NCBI GenBank assembly: GCA_036365515.1
Contig: CM070877.1
Location: 8,751,001 to 8,815,000 of the forward strand
From: Torymus aiolomorphi
Taxonomy: Eukaryota > Arthropoda > Insecta > Hymenoptera > Torymidae
Length of the DNA: 64,000 nt
Direction of reading: 5' to 3'
Under the pieces are notes generated by a model that saw only the letters and a program-made list of their open reading frames with translations, made no database searches and was not told the origin of the DNA. The position numbers and the translations under genes are program-made. Below, one piece after another: positions 43,753 to 57,321 of this stretch (within the stretch, counting starts at the first letter, position 1; each line of letters starts with the position of its first letter).

Positions 43753-46700
43753 TTATTTGTTCACGGCGAGGCCGACGGCGTACATGTCCTTCACGTCGAC
43801 GAACACCTGTCCGCTGCTCGTCGCGCGACTCGAGCGTCGCCGCGAGTCTCCACGTTTCTTATCCGGCGCTGCGGATTTTGCGCCGGTCTTCGTCAGTGGT
43901 GGCATTAGCGTCGCGCCTGGGATCGGCGGAATAGTCTTCGGAGTGAGGACGGTTCGACGCGACGGTTTCGGGGATGTGGTGTCAGCGGGATCTGGACCGT
44001 CGGTACTTGGAACCTGCAAGAATAGTGAACATTTTTGTTATTGTCATTTTTAGAGTCTCTTGTGGGAATAATAAATGTGAAGGAATGTGAAAAAATGTGG
44101 CAGAGTCTTACAAAACTATAACAATATTGTGAGAAATCGTGGAAAAATGTGCAAACTGTGAATTTCTAATGAATTTGGAACATACCCAGAATGTTTTACT
44201 AATATTTTCTCACAGTTTCTCATATTTTGATACATATTCTCACATTTTAATACATATTGAAAAAGAATAAGAAGAGTGCGATACACTTTTTATTTTCGTA
44301 AGAGACATTTTTGCCACGTACACTAAAAATATTTTACCAAAACATAATTTTTTTCAACACGTGCATAAAATGGGCCTTTTTTCATGCCTGAAAGCCGTGT
44401 AGAAAATGGCGCATTTTGAGCGTGATTTAGGAAGGAATGAAAAAAATCCATTTTTTCACACTTTAGCGGGGAAAAAAAATTTTTCCCCGCTTCACTCGGA
44501 GCAGGGAAAAAAAAATGTCCACCCTCCAACGTAAAAACCTTTTTTTCACAGTTTAGCGGGGAAAAATTTTTTTTTCCCCGCTACAACGAATTTTTGTTAA
44601 ATTGTTATAACACTTATTGTTAAATTTATATATTTTATGGCTTTTTGACCTGTTTAGAATAATATAAAATAACTTTTAAACTGGGTTGTGCACGACTCGA
44701 AATGCACGATCCCCTATACAACTTTCATGCATATAAAAAGGCCCTCTCATGCACTCGTTGAAAAAAATACGATGTGTAACACGGGAAGAAGAGCTATTTC
44801 AGACTCGGGTGAGGTGTTTTCAGCACGCTCGCTTGAAATAGCTTATTTTCTCCCCTAGTTGCACAATGTACTATTGTTATGGCCACTCAGTGCTTCGTAT
44901 ATCTGTGGTGATATAGAAAAAGGGCTTAAGTCACTTGAAAAAGTTTACAAGAAATCATACAGTTGAAATGTTAGAACACAATAGATTCAAGTGTACAGGA
45001 GATGTTCCTTTTTAAACTATATATTTTTTTTTTTATCAAAACAATTTATTTGTACGTGTTGACATGTACACAGACGCTGCAATGCAAAATAATATAACTC
45101 AATTTTTGGAAAAATTGGACTTATAAGGTTGTTCACAACATTCGAGCATTAAATTCAAGTATTTGATGAAAATTTATACAACTCTAAATTTGTGTATTTT
45201 AATACTCCAATTAAAATTTCAGAGCGCTTCATTGCCTGTGAAGCGAGATATTAATGTTTTCATTTTTCGCTACTTAACACGGGTTCTTATGGGAAATCGT
45301 GCTTACTCGCTCTTGGATTTATGATATTTCAGTACTTAATTGACCTCAAAATAAAACGAAAATTTTTAAAATAATAGAAAAATCTTCAAAGATTATTTAC
45401 CACCTTTTAAAATATGTATTCATTGGCTGTGGAAATTGTAAATAAATCAATGAATACAAGGTGCAATTCACCTCAAAAGATTAGTCAAATAAGCTTCTTT
45501 ACGAAATCTTTTGTTGGCAATTAGCGTGGAAAGAATTATTTTGTTTGAAAGTATAATAATTATTTGGTGTTAGTTTATTTATGCAACTTCTCTTATGAAG
45601 TTATATATCTTGTGAATAAACGAGAAATAAAAAATGCACTCATTTTGACTAGTTAAATCTGTAGTGAACTCCATTAGGTCCTTTTTCAATATCACCACAA
45701 ATATATTCTAAAGGCTTCATTTTCATTGAAGAATAGCGCTCACCATCTATTAGTTATAATTATAAATTAAAAATAATGTGAAAAACTATATAAAAATATA
45801 GTTAACTATGTAAAACCGTATATAAATATGAATAATGTACCAAACTTACTCCCTAATAGAATGAAACGTTTAAAAAGCGTTTTCTAAACGTGCTTTGAAA
45901 CACTTTGTAACGTTTTTAAAACGTCGATAAGGTCCACTTTTTAAAGCATTCGCACGTTTATAAAAAGTTTTGAGAACACCTAAAAAATGTCTTTAAAACA
46001 TTTCAAAACGTTTATTTGATGTAGCTAAATCTGGTTCATAGTTTTAGGAAACATATGAAAAGCATTTTTATAACGTAGCGCAAACGTGCAAAACTCATGC
46101 TGAACTTTTGCAGTTACGTTTAAAAAAAATTTTAAAAACGTTTTTAAACTATTTTGAACAAAGTAGTCTATACAGAATTATAAACGTTTTTAAAACGTTT
46201 TTAAAACAAGCTTTTCTGTTTATTAAGACATTTTTAATAAATAAAAAAAAACTTAAAAATAAAAGTATTAAACCCCAATTCCCGCCTCCCGCAGCCACCC
46301 ACGCTTATTCCCTGACTTATTATTTGATTTATAACCTGAACCAAATATTTTTACTAATGCATTGTTATGCGCCACCTGTCGATCATAGTTGTATTACAAA
46401 ATACACGCAAAAACTTCCAAAGTACGGGTACCGCGAACCTCCGTGTGCGGCGTCACATCAAGATCGGGAAAGCGACGCTCCCCTGTTTCTACCGAATTCG
46501 GTAAACCCGCGCATTAGATTTTTTCCGTGTACTTACGTGTTTTAAATAATCATACCACGTTTTTAAAACGATTTGAAAACGTAAAAGTTTATTTTAAATA
46601 TACCTTGTACATTGGAAAATGTTTTTAAGACGTATTTAAAATATCCTACAATCTTTTTAAAACGTCGCGAATGCTTTAAAAAGCGTATATTATAGATTTT

Positions 46701-49700
46701 TTCAGCTACATTAAAAGCGGACAATATCTACGTTTTAAAAAGTTTTTTAAAAAGTTTTTTAAAAAGTGTTTTTGAAAAATGTTACAAAGTTTTTTGAAAA
46801 ACGTTACAAAGTGTTTCAACGCCCTTTTTAAAAACGTTTTTAAACGTTTAGGTGCTATTAGGGCTATTAATACGCACTTCCAAGTTATTTCATATTTTAT
46901 AAATTTTTTCACATTTTGTATTTCTACTACTATTATCTGTTTGAATCCTTATCCAATACACTCAATTCTATGTCAACAAACTGTTGTACTTGTAAAACTT
47001 AAGTTCAAATTATGAAAAAAATAGCAATGATTATTATATTTATATACGAACGGTCAGGGTTTCAGGTACTCTGGAAGTGCGATAAAGTTTCGCCGAACTG
47101 CCACTCGGCACTGCCGATTTGCTCTTGCTCGACTCCTTCTCCAGGTCCAGAACTTTCGACATGAACGTCTTGGCTGTCTGAGCACTCGACGTACTGTCGG
47201 CGTTCCTGACTTGCGACATTCCCGTCCTGTTCTTAAAGTTCTTCTTGCTCGACGTGCCTTTCGTGCCACTTTTCACTGGTCTACCCGGGGCGGTCTTAAG
47301 AAAAATTTATCACTGTTGGCGTTTCATTTGGATATTTAATATTACCGAATTATGTTTCTTTGATTTCTTGAATTTATATTTTGTTGAATTTAAGCTTTTA
47401 TTGCCATGCATCTATACAATATTTTTTTTATTTAAAGTTTCTTTAATCATTAAAATAAAAATATTTTATTAAAACTCAACTATCGTTCAATTTGCAGTTG
47501 AACAAAGTTTTCTCAATCAAATAAGAAAAAAATATTTTATAGATGGCCCATAACAAAATATTTCATAGATAAAAGCAAATTTTTCTTAAGGTATACTAAT
47601 CAACCTAGGAATAGACAACCTGTATAAAAAAATTATGTTTTTAATATTTAATAAAAATAAAAATCACTTAATAAAATGTTTTCCAGGATTATCATTTCAA
47701 TGAAAACAAAATTATTTTCAAACACTTTAAACAACGGTAATAAAAAATTTTTCTTAACGAGACGTGAAATACCGAGGCAATTTCCGCCTTACGTTTATTA
47801 TTTGATTAATTTCCAAACATTTATTTAGGAAAACATGGTCTTCGAGACATTCGCCTTCACAAAAACTATACACAGAATTTTCTTTTAAATAGTTCCAATA
47901 GCATTTCCTCTAAGATATTTATATTGAAAATATAAAAAATGAAGTACTTTTATTTTTCGCCATGAAAATCTTATAAGTAGAAACTATCATATTAGAACCG
48001 TTAAAAAAAAAAAATCCAAGTATAGTTTCTATGCAAACAAACGCCTCTGAAGCTTGTATTTTTCAAATAAAAACGTGTAACAATCAACGTTACCACCAGT
48101 CAATATATACACCAAACCAAAATCAACAACCAACCCAGTAACTCGAGCTGGCATTGGCCGCGTTGCCCCTGAGATTCTGCTGCGAGCTCGTGACGAACAG
48201 CTGTATCCCCTTGGCCAGGGTATTAGTCTCTGAGTCGTTGTTCTGCTTGGTCAGATCGAGGTCCAGGGGCATCAGTGGCAGGACGCGCCTGGACAGTCCG
48301 CTGGCGGAGCGCAGCCGCAGGTACTCGTAGAACTCGTGATCGAGCTGCAGTTCCAGCTCCTCGATCAGGTCGACGAGGACTGGACCGACGCGCGTCGGCG
48401 GGGGATCGGCTGCGGCGGCTGCTGCTGCTGCTGCTGCGGCGGCTTTGCGTTTGGCTAGCGGGGCCTGCGGCGAAAGAGTTGCGATGTTATTGTGTGGCCT
48501 TGAATGGTAGATGGTAGTTTTAGATGCCAAACAATGATGAAAGTTACGTGGAGTTATCGGTATTTTAGTGTCATGATTTGCAAATAATTCTTTGCAAATA
48601 ATCGACAATTCAAACGTCTATAATGTAATCCACAAACATTGCATAATATAACTGCAGAATGAAACTATAGAAATTGACATTTCATTTGCTGTTTTGAAAA
48701 TCAAAAAATTTTAATTCTACCCATGATTGTTTATAAATATTTTTACACCTCTGCTATTCGTCCGTCAGATTTCTGTATTAAAGGCATATCTATATACTAA
48801 TAAATACAGTTTGTTTAGTCAAAGGTCAAAACCAAACAAATATTAAACTATTACTACTCTGAAAAAATGTACTCTAATCTGACGGCATGAGCCATATTTT
48901 TAGTCACTTTTATTGCCCAAATTTGAACGGATGTAACTTTGGGAAGAATTAAAATTTTTAAATTTTGAAAAGAGAGTATAAAAACTTGTTTTCTCTAATT
49001 TCATATTCATTTTATAATATATTCTCTTGGATATTTACAGACTAAATAATTGGCATTTCATATAGACATTCAGTAGAGACTATATATTCGCTAGTTTTTT
49101 TTAAATAGTTCCAAAAAGGTCCACCACTCAACTTTTTCAAAGCGTTAGACAATGCGACTAAGTCTTTCTGTATGTTTTTGGCATCCAAAAACATATCTCA
49201 AAGATTGAGAAGAATTTGAGATCTGTATACCTATATACTACTATACTAAAGTAAATTCTTCGAAAGTAATGAATTATTTTACGATTATAAAAAAAAAATT
49301 TAATTCATTAAAATTAATTAATTATCAATTAATCATCGGCAACAATTATCGCAGATAACATCTTCGTACAAAGTTAAGTAACAACGATCCATAAAAATCT
49401 AAAAAAAGTACCTCACCTAATTTCATAAAAAAGTAACAATATTTATTACCATTTCGTTTCCCGAAAGCCATAACAAAATAATAATATTCTTTCGTGTCTC
49501 ATAACAATCTTCTGCCACTCTATACGCGCCAGGGCAACAGTAAACTTCTCCAACCTGTGCACGCAGCTTTTATATTCGCACCGTAATTCTAGCCTTTCCA
49601 TCCTAAACGCTCATAAACTCAATTCAAAAGGCACAATTATAGACCCAGAAAGTGTTACCGTAATCGAGCTCGAGCCACTGCTAGAGCCGCCACTGGAAGC

Positions 49701-51705
49701 CACATTGGTACCGGTACTCGAGCGTTTCTCTCCGAGAGCTATGCGAGTACCATGGAGTGACAAGCCAGTGCCGAGGTAGGCCTGACACGACGACAGTTTC
49801 TGCTTGTAGACGAGCTCAAAGTCGCCCGTGTCCGAGTTCGGGTTCTCCCGGTAATCGATCACCACTGACAAACAAAAAAAGAACAGTAGATATAATATAT
49901 ATATCTTTAAAAAAAGAGGTCTCTTCAATAAAACGCTTGACTTTCAGTTCAGCGGTGAAAATAATCAGCTAACAAATTGCTTAATAAATCAGCGCGCTCG
50001 CGATCCGATTTTCCGCACGAGAGATAGAAGATACCATCTGGACGTGATAAACTAGCTTGCAAATAGCTCACTTCGCGCTACTCGTGATAAGATCAGCCAA
50101 TTAGCCAAGGGATTTTTTCCCCCAATTAATCAGCTGACCCTATTTTCACTTTCAAAGCCGCGTTGCATATATAATATGCCTTTGATTATTTTCATTAGAG
50201 CGAACTCTCTCACCCTTTATCGTATCCTCCATGGCTTTGCGACACAGCCTCGTGGTGACACTCGTCGAGTTGCTCATGTCGGGGTGGCTATTGATCTCGA
50301 TCAGCCAGACGGAGAAGTCCTCCATCAGCATGAAGTCGGCGCCGTAGAGCTCGAAGCTGTTCTTGCGACGGTCCATCGCCTCCTGGCTAGCAAGCAGAGA
50401 GCCGACCAGGCTCTGCTTCATGCCTGGGTAGATCAGCTCGTCCCAGGCGTCGCTGTTGCCACGGACTCTGCGTTTTGTAAAGCGAATGGTTTTTTTTTTT
50501 TATTTTGGATAGTGAAAATAAATACTACATACTAGAAAAATTCACCTGAGATCTCACGTCAATGTCTCGCCTGACTTAAAAACTGGTCAAAACCTCTACA
50601 ATTTAGTTTAAATATTGTCTGTTTTACCTTTAATTCCAAAATGTATATGTATACTTTTTTTAAGAGAAATTGATTACAAAAATAATTTTTTCAAGTTTTT
50701 GTATACAAGATGTCACGTGAGATTTTGTATGAGAACGATAGAAAAAAATTTTCGTAAAAAAAAATTGTATTCAAGAACTAACTTAAAATCCGTTTTATCT
50801 GCATCCTAGAAGGAACAATAAAAGAAATATGAGCCATAAAACAGACAATTTTAGAACTAAATTTTTGTGCTTTTCTGGTTTTTAAGTCAGGCGAGATTAT
50901 AATTTGAGTTTTTCAGTATGGGGAAATAATTAAATAAGTATAAGAATTTGAGTTTAAAGCGGATTTTCCACAGCATGTTTCTCTAATGCAAAGTTTTCAC
51001 ATTAGTCTAAAATCACCAAAGATTCTACATATAATTTTTTTTGTAATATGTCATATGTAAAGCGGGATCTCACTTTCAATTATTGGATGAAGCAATATTT
51101 AAAAGAAAAAAATTTTTTCAACCGAATAGTATATTGTGCTGCAACAAGTACGCACGTGCTATTTTTTAAAAGAATTCTCAGAAGTTCAATTTCTCGTGTA
51201 CAAGCGAAATACTATAATAGTGTGTCTGGATACTAGAAATCACGAAATATTTTATCCACCTTTCAACTATCTAGACTTTAGAAATTACACTAAAAAAACA
51301 AAAATGAAATTCATCAGCCATAATAGCTAAACCATCATCATCGTCATCATTACTTGAGATACTCCTTGAACGTCGCCACGTCCCACATATTCTCTTGGGG
51401 CAGGGCGGCGTCCCTGTCGGGGCTGTTCTTGTACTTGCACTGCACTGCGTTGTTCGAGAGGTGAATCGACTCGTGAAAGTCCGTCAGGCTGAACCGCTGC
51501 GAGCAGAAGCGCAGGTAGCTCTCCCTGGCGAAAACGAAAACGAGAAACCACGATAAGCCCTCGATCTTGATAAGACTACTATATACTCCACCGCCCTGTG
51601 TGCAACTAGGCTACATATATATATACGCACACTACTCTCTCTCTCTCTCACTGCCGAATTGATTCACGTGCTAAATTCGCCGGAGCGAGATAGTTCCATT
51701 ACCCG

Positions 51706-51798
<93 letters not shown>

Positions 51799-52147
51799 GC
51801 GTTTGGCGAATTATTCTAAGGGTATGTGTGTGTGTGTGTGTGTATACAACTGCAGGCACGCGAACTGTACCGCGTGCACGTAATATATAGAAAATTATCG
51901 GGGGAGAGAAGAAGAATATTATGTGTGTGGGTGTACGTACCGGTACATCCAGAGGGTGAGCGGCTGGGCGTTCGTGACGATGAACCACTGCCGGATGTCA
52001 AACTTCGTCTCGTAGATCAGCAGCGGCCGTTCTAGAAAACGAAAGACGGAGACTCGGAAAAAAGTTTGGAGACAACGAGGCCGGCTGCGGCTGATGGCCG
52101 CGCGACGTTTTATATTGAGGGAGAAGAAGGATGTCGCCGCTGGATCG

Positions 52148-52215
<68 letters not shown>

Positions 52216-55200
52216 GTTATATATTATTGTTATGTCGTTTACGAGGGAGGCGTATATTAAAAAAAAATTGGGTTAATATCAGAATAGAAAAGTTCGTCGG
52301 TTGTTGAAGCGACGAGTTTTACTTTGTAGCAGTTTGAGGTCTCTTTATGTACAGATTTTTGTTTTAAAATTTTTTCTTTTGGCAAGGTATATTGGCGGAT
52401 GAATTCCAAATGCTTCGTTAATGTTGTGAGCTCTAAAAAAAAGCAAAGATATATCTCAGCGATAAAAAATGTTATCGCATATAAAAAAAAAATCTATCTA
52501 AATTTTCCAATATACGCCGCTTATTTACTATGGTAATAAGGCAGGCATTAGCAATGTTTCCGCGTCTCGCTATAAATTTTAACTCTACTTTCTCACGATA
52601 CTGAAATAGCACAGAAAATAATTTGTTTTCCAAGCAACTAGTTCCAACGCAATCAATTAACACCCATACTATTCTCCAAACTCTACATACCCATTGTACA
52701 CCAAACTTTCTCCTCATTATATTCTAGCTCGGAAAAACGGGGGTGAAAGAGAAGGCAAATATATATAATGAGTACGAAAAGAGGTATACACTGTCAGCTA
52801 TACCGATGTACTTTTGTATAACGAAGCGCGTGTCCGTGGTCTTGTTGCTGGGGCTGACTTTGGCAAGTATGTCGTCCAACTTATTCATGAGCACGATGCC
52901 CCGGCCGCGGCTCTTGTTGCCCGGCTTCAGGATCCAGATGTTCAGGGTGCCGTCCATCTCTAGCTGCGGCCAGAACTTGGCGATCTTCCTCAGCAGGTGG
53001 TGGGAGGCCAGCAGGTATTTCTAACAACAATTGGGTATGTACGTATAGCTGTTTCTTCTGATTTTTTTGAATGATTATTATATATATATATATATGTGTA
53101 CCCTTGAATGCGGCTACATAGTGTCTATAGGCAATGTTTCCACGCGATTAGAGAGAGTGAGCGAGGGGTGATCGAAGAATAATCACACATTCCGCGCTGC
53201 TGTTGTACGTATATATACGTATATATACACACTGACAGCTCGCGCGTTCTTTGTTGGGGGGAACCCCGTTTCTTGAAAAACACCTTATAATACGAAAATA
53301 GCTTTTTCTTTTCACCTTGGCCAGATCAAAACAAACAGAATATATATATAACTATCTATCGCGTCACGGTCATTAATATCGATTCGACGTATACATAATA
53401 TTCATTCTTTATTCAAGCAGGCCGTTTTCAATATCAAAAGCAAAAGGTCGTGTAGTTATAGCGAAAAAAGGTCAAAAACTCACGTTCATGGGCACGTTGC
53501 TGGCGATGAAGAGCGCGTGGCCGTGGACGAGCTTGTAGTACCAACCGATGAACTGCTCCCACTGATGGGACCAGACCTTCTCGAGCTCCTGGTCGATGTC
53601 CTCGTGGGACTTGCTGCCGATGAAGTCGCTGCAGCGGCCGATCGCGAAGTCGAGGGCGCGCAGGGGTATCACGCCGCTCTGCGCCCGCACCGACTCCTCG
53701 CCACCGGCTTTCACCTTATCCACCAGCCATTTGAGCAGGGAGAGACAGGCGGTTAGTCTGTACAGAGGGATTTTATTATGTGATGTGTTGTACTTTTGTA
53801 AGGTTGCTATAACAAGGAGAGTGTATACAATGTCTGGAAAAGTTTATTGCGGGTTTCGGAGTCGATTTCAGGTAAAAGTAAAAACGAAACCCAGTGTTCG
53901 TAATCTGTCTCATAGATTCTTATCTCGAATATGCTTTATTTTATTAAAAACTGATATTACTTCCTTAGGCCATCTTTGAAATTTATTTAAAAAAAAAGCT
54001 TATAGAAGCGGCGACATCATTTTTTAACAAAATGAAGTTTATCAGGTAAAATATCCCATATCTTCAGAGAAAGGGCCTAAAGGACTAAATTACTGTGCTT
54101 CATTTCTAGATACCAGAAATAAAAATAAAATTCCTTACCCGAGTAAGTAAATAACAAAGCAAGTATAAAAATTATAAATTAAAATACATCATTCGAGTTG
54201 GAAATATTTTACGTCATCTCGGTACAGACCTAAAATCCTCAATGAACGCGTGCAACTGATCCGGTTGGCTAATGTTGTAACAGCGTGGGAAGAGCGTATT
54301 GGCGATACCGGCCTCGTAGTACCAGTGCATTTGGCGTACGTTCAAGCACAGGCCCACCTGGTTCAAATCACAAAATACGTATAACCGTTTAACAACCTAT
54401 ACAACCTCGCCTATTAATTTCCACTGCTTCTGTAATATTAAATATACAAACAACGCTACTATTATAGACTACAATATATACTTTGGAAGTGAAGTTGGCC
54501 CTGGTGAACCGATTGAAGATGGTCGTCTTGTTGTCCTGCGAGGGCCAGCCGCTCCACTCGGAGCCGGCGTTCCAGAGGAAGTCGACCGTATGATTGCCCA
54601 GCATCTTCGAGATCAGCAGTCTCTCGTGCTGCTTCTCGTGCAGACTGCCGATCCCAGCCAGCAGCGACGAGGGGCTCGAATCGACACTAAGCTGCTGCTC
54701 GCCGGCTAATACGTTATTAACGATATACTTTAACAATACTCTTTTATGGTTTTTGTAGTATTGTAGTAGTATTGTTACAGCATTACTTTTAATTTTCAAG
54801 CACAGCATAGTCAACCCTCTAATAATAATCATAGAAATCAACCGGCGAGAAATCCAAGCTACTCACCTTTCTTCTGGTACTTCTCGCACCACCCCCGACT
54901 AAGCAGGGCATCCCTGACGATCCTCGACCTCCCGTAGATCATGAACGTGTGCTTCGCCGCCACGGCTTTCTTGACCACCTCTCGGATCCTGACAAAGTGC
55001 TCCATTTGGTGCATCGTCGTCGGTACCGTCGGCACCACCGTCACCTGCTGCGGCTGCTGCTGTCCTTGGCCTTCCCCCTTCTCAGCCTCCACAGGTGGTC
55101 CATTACCAGCAGCATTATCATTGGCTTTTGTCTCGCCAACCTCGAGCGCTGCTGCAGGCTGACTACCTCCACCGGCTGGTTTATCATCGCCAACTGCTGC

Positions 55201-55301
55201 TGCTGCATCGTCGCAGGCGCTGCTGCTCAGCATGTGACTCGCGGTGGAGCTGCTTGCAGGCGCGGTGGTGCCAGCCAAGTCGGAACTAGGCGCGCCCGCG
55301 A
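43753..55301 (-). CDS. TTLL3: Tubulin glycylase, TTLL3 type (5' exon(s) not found)
   Basis: Minus-strand exons 55301-54867, 54705-54482, 54357-54230, 53757-53484, 53020-52804, 52031-51941, 51524-51354, 50467-50214, 49864-49659, 48464-48135, 47294-47070 (donor uncertain) and 44013-43753. All phases agree, giving about 938 residues plus stop. TTLL3 enzymes ligate glycine to tubulin glutamates in axonemes and cilia using ATP. Signatures in order: [73 protein letters not shown] (ATP-binding Lys), [45 protein letters not shown] and [20 protein letters not shown] followed by [11 protein letters not shown] (metal/ATP site). The N-terminal exon is Ala/Gln-rich; the C-terminus has a poly-Ala run, a Ser/Lys-rich tail and no known domain. 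The start codon must lie upstream of 55301. The TTLL3/TTLL8 group is secure; the exact paralogue (fly TTLL3A or 3B) is not. Confidence 0.92.
44465..44582. repeat. Two near-identical AGCGGGG hairpins in the last TTLL3 intron
   Basis: AGCGGGGAAAAA...TTTTTCCCCGCT occurs at 44465-44491 and again at 44555-44582, each a near-perfect palindrome of 27-28 bp after CAC(A/T)(C/G)TTTAGCGGGG-type text. They belong to a longer T-rich interspersed unit (about 44330-44880). Confidence 0.6.
45851..46863. mobile_element. 1-kb foldback built of ACGTTTTTAAAACG words, in the last TTLL3 intron
   Basis: The ends CCCTAATAG and CTATTAGGG are inverted. Inside, GAAACACTTTGTAACGTTTTT (left) pairs with AAAACGTTACAAAGTGTTTC (right). 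Many copies of the self-complementary word CGTTTTTAAAACG / AAACGTTTTTAAA fill the arms (45860-46210 and 46555-46855). A unique GC-richer centre (46270-46530) separates the arms. It is non-autonomous; no transposase is seen and the target duplication is unclear. Confidence 0.7.
48748..48832 (+). repeat. Dispersed repeat, copy B
   Basis: CACCTCTGCTATTCGTCCGT...ATCTATATACTAATAAATA...TTTAGTCAAAGGTCAAA matches the copy at 13010-13100. Lies in a TTLL3 intron. Confidence 0.55.
51710..51796. repeat. (GA)n microsatellite
   Basis: About 43 uninterrupted GA units in the TTLL3 intron between the exons at 51941-52031 and 51354-51524. It opens spurious Arg-Glu and Leu-Ser frames. A (TG)n run of about 11 units follows at 51821-51843. 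Confidence 0.95.
52151..52208. repeat. (GT)n microsatellite
   Basis: About 29 GT units in a TTLL3 intron. A shorter (CA)n run lies at 55369-55389, just upstream of the first recognised TTLL3 exon. Confidence 0.95.
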
Positions 55302-57321
55302 CTGACAATCCTAAGGGGGTCGTACCAGCTCAAGCTCGCGAAGCGCGGTGATGGGCTTGTATATAGATACACACACACACACACACACAGGTTAACCGGC
55401 GACCTAGTTTTCCACTACCACCACCGCCACCGCCGCCTACCTGTCGGCGCGCGCGCGCTTTCGATGAGATCACCCCGTTTTTCTCCCTCCCCCGAGCCAC
55501 GAAGTCGAAGTCGTCGTTGTGTGTGAGTTATAGTTGCTGGGTCGCTGATGTGGGCATGCTTTCGTGGATTGGGTGTATATACTTTTGAATTTTAATGTGG
55601 ATGAGCCACGTGGATTTGAGGGTTGGAGGGGTGTAGTGTGGTGTAGCTTGGAGGTTGGTTCCGGGGTGTCTATTTTTATTTGGTGCTGAGGGGGGTTTGT
55701 TTTTGATTGGTGCGTGGGTAACTTCATTGTGTTCGGTTTGGGTAATAAATAATAATAATGGTAATTCGATAAGTATTTAGTTATTAAGTTTTGGAAATTT
55801 TCTTACCGGTCTTATTTGCGATTTCGGATCGTAATCTGATGAATTTGTACATAATATAATTATGTACATATAATTATGTATAGACCTACATTATTCAACA
55901 GGGAACATTGAAAAATAGTCCAATTTGTCCTGTATATGGGGCAAAATAACAGTTTTAAACTTATTAATTTTATCATCGTAAACTTTTCATATTCGATGTA
56001 GTATATTATTGACAGAACGTTTAATAAAGTTTTTTTTTTTATAGTTTGAAGAATTCATTATATGAAACTTGAACAAATGTAATTAATTTACACAAGATAT
56101 GTTCAAATAATCGATAGGGAAAAAGATTAGGGAATGTATGGTGAAATAAAATTTTGAGATCAAATATTCACCTATGAATTATTTTATTTTGCTATTCTAA
56201 AATAATATAAGATCATCATTTCAAGCGGTAACTTTTTAAATATCTGCTCATAATTTCACAAACGCTTCTACACAGAGAAAAAATTTAATTGATTCAATAA
56301 AACAATTTCATTAAAAAGATAATGAATTATTATGAAGAAAGTATTGCACTTAATTGGTTCCCCGTTATTTCATTTAAATATTATTATTAAATTATTTGGT
56401 TAAAACCAATATCTTATTGTGATGTCATGATTAAATATTTTATTAAATTCAGCAAATTTGCGTCTCAGTGTATAGTTAGAAAAAAATAAGCAATAATCTG
56501 ATCATTCGATAGCAGTAAAAAAAAGTCGATTACAGTATATTGGCAATTCACTTCATAAGAGTATAATATCCTTCAATCACGACGTATTCGATAAGACTCG
56601 TCGCATCGAGATTTAAAACTGATTTAGAATACATACGTCAGTCGTCGTGGATGTGTATAAACATGGAAGACTTTTGATCGAACAGTCGTTTTCAACGAAA
56701 AAAGGCACCGCAGTATCACATTTATTTTCGCAATATGCATTACAAAGTCTTTTCATCGCGACTTACACGCTATACTAGTACAATATCATACAATTTCAGT
56801 CGAGTGTGTTTGTGCGCGGGAGCGCTCGTCTCGGCGGCTGCATTATTACAATAATAATACAAAGGTTGCGACCAGTCATGGGCAAGTATATCTTGTATAG
56901 ATACATATACACCTAGATATACAGAATGCATCTTTTCGATAAGTGAATGTAACAGGCATAAATCTATTTGCGTAGAAAAGAAAAAAAAAAGATACAAGGC
57001 ACATGGGTATATATAAATCTATGATAAAGTGTGTCCGAAAGGAGGCGAATAAAAAGTATCTTAAAATAACCATCTAGATACTTCTGTGTATTTACATATT
57101 TTTATACCTACATAGGATCCAGAGTGTATCTATATATACAGTATCTTTGTTTAAAGCATGCGTGTGAAATTGATGTATAAATAATTTAATTAAAAAGAAA
57201 AACTATCTATGACAAGTTCCTTGCACACCTATATATAGAACTTCAGATACTGTAAAAACTCGTAGACACTTCTCAGCTGCCCACGACCGACGCCTTCAAT
57301 TAAAAATCAAACTAAAAAGAG
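55302..57321. other. TTLL3 5' region and CHSY1 3' UTR
   Basis: Holds the unfound TTLL3 first exon(s), a CA microsatellite, and CCACC/CCGCC-rich text (55400-55460) that could be promoter or 5' UTR. A candidate CHSY1 polyadenylation signal (TTTATT on plus) is at 56721-56726. A possible TA-flanked MITE lies at about 56271-56472 (ends ACACAGAGA and TCTCAGTGT, imperfect). The open frame at 55470-55727 (minus) is Pro/Thr/Ser-rich without recognisable homology. Confidence 0.4.

Noticed and set aside
51659..51988. Open frames rich in Arg-Glu or Ser-Leu on both strands
   Set aside because: They are translations of a (GA)n microsatellite inside a TTLL3 intron.
55470..55727. Pro/Thr-rich ORF upstream of TTLL3 as its first exon
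   Set aside because: No donor links it in phase to the exon at 55301 with confidence, and the composition is low-complexity.
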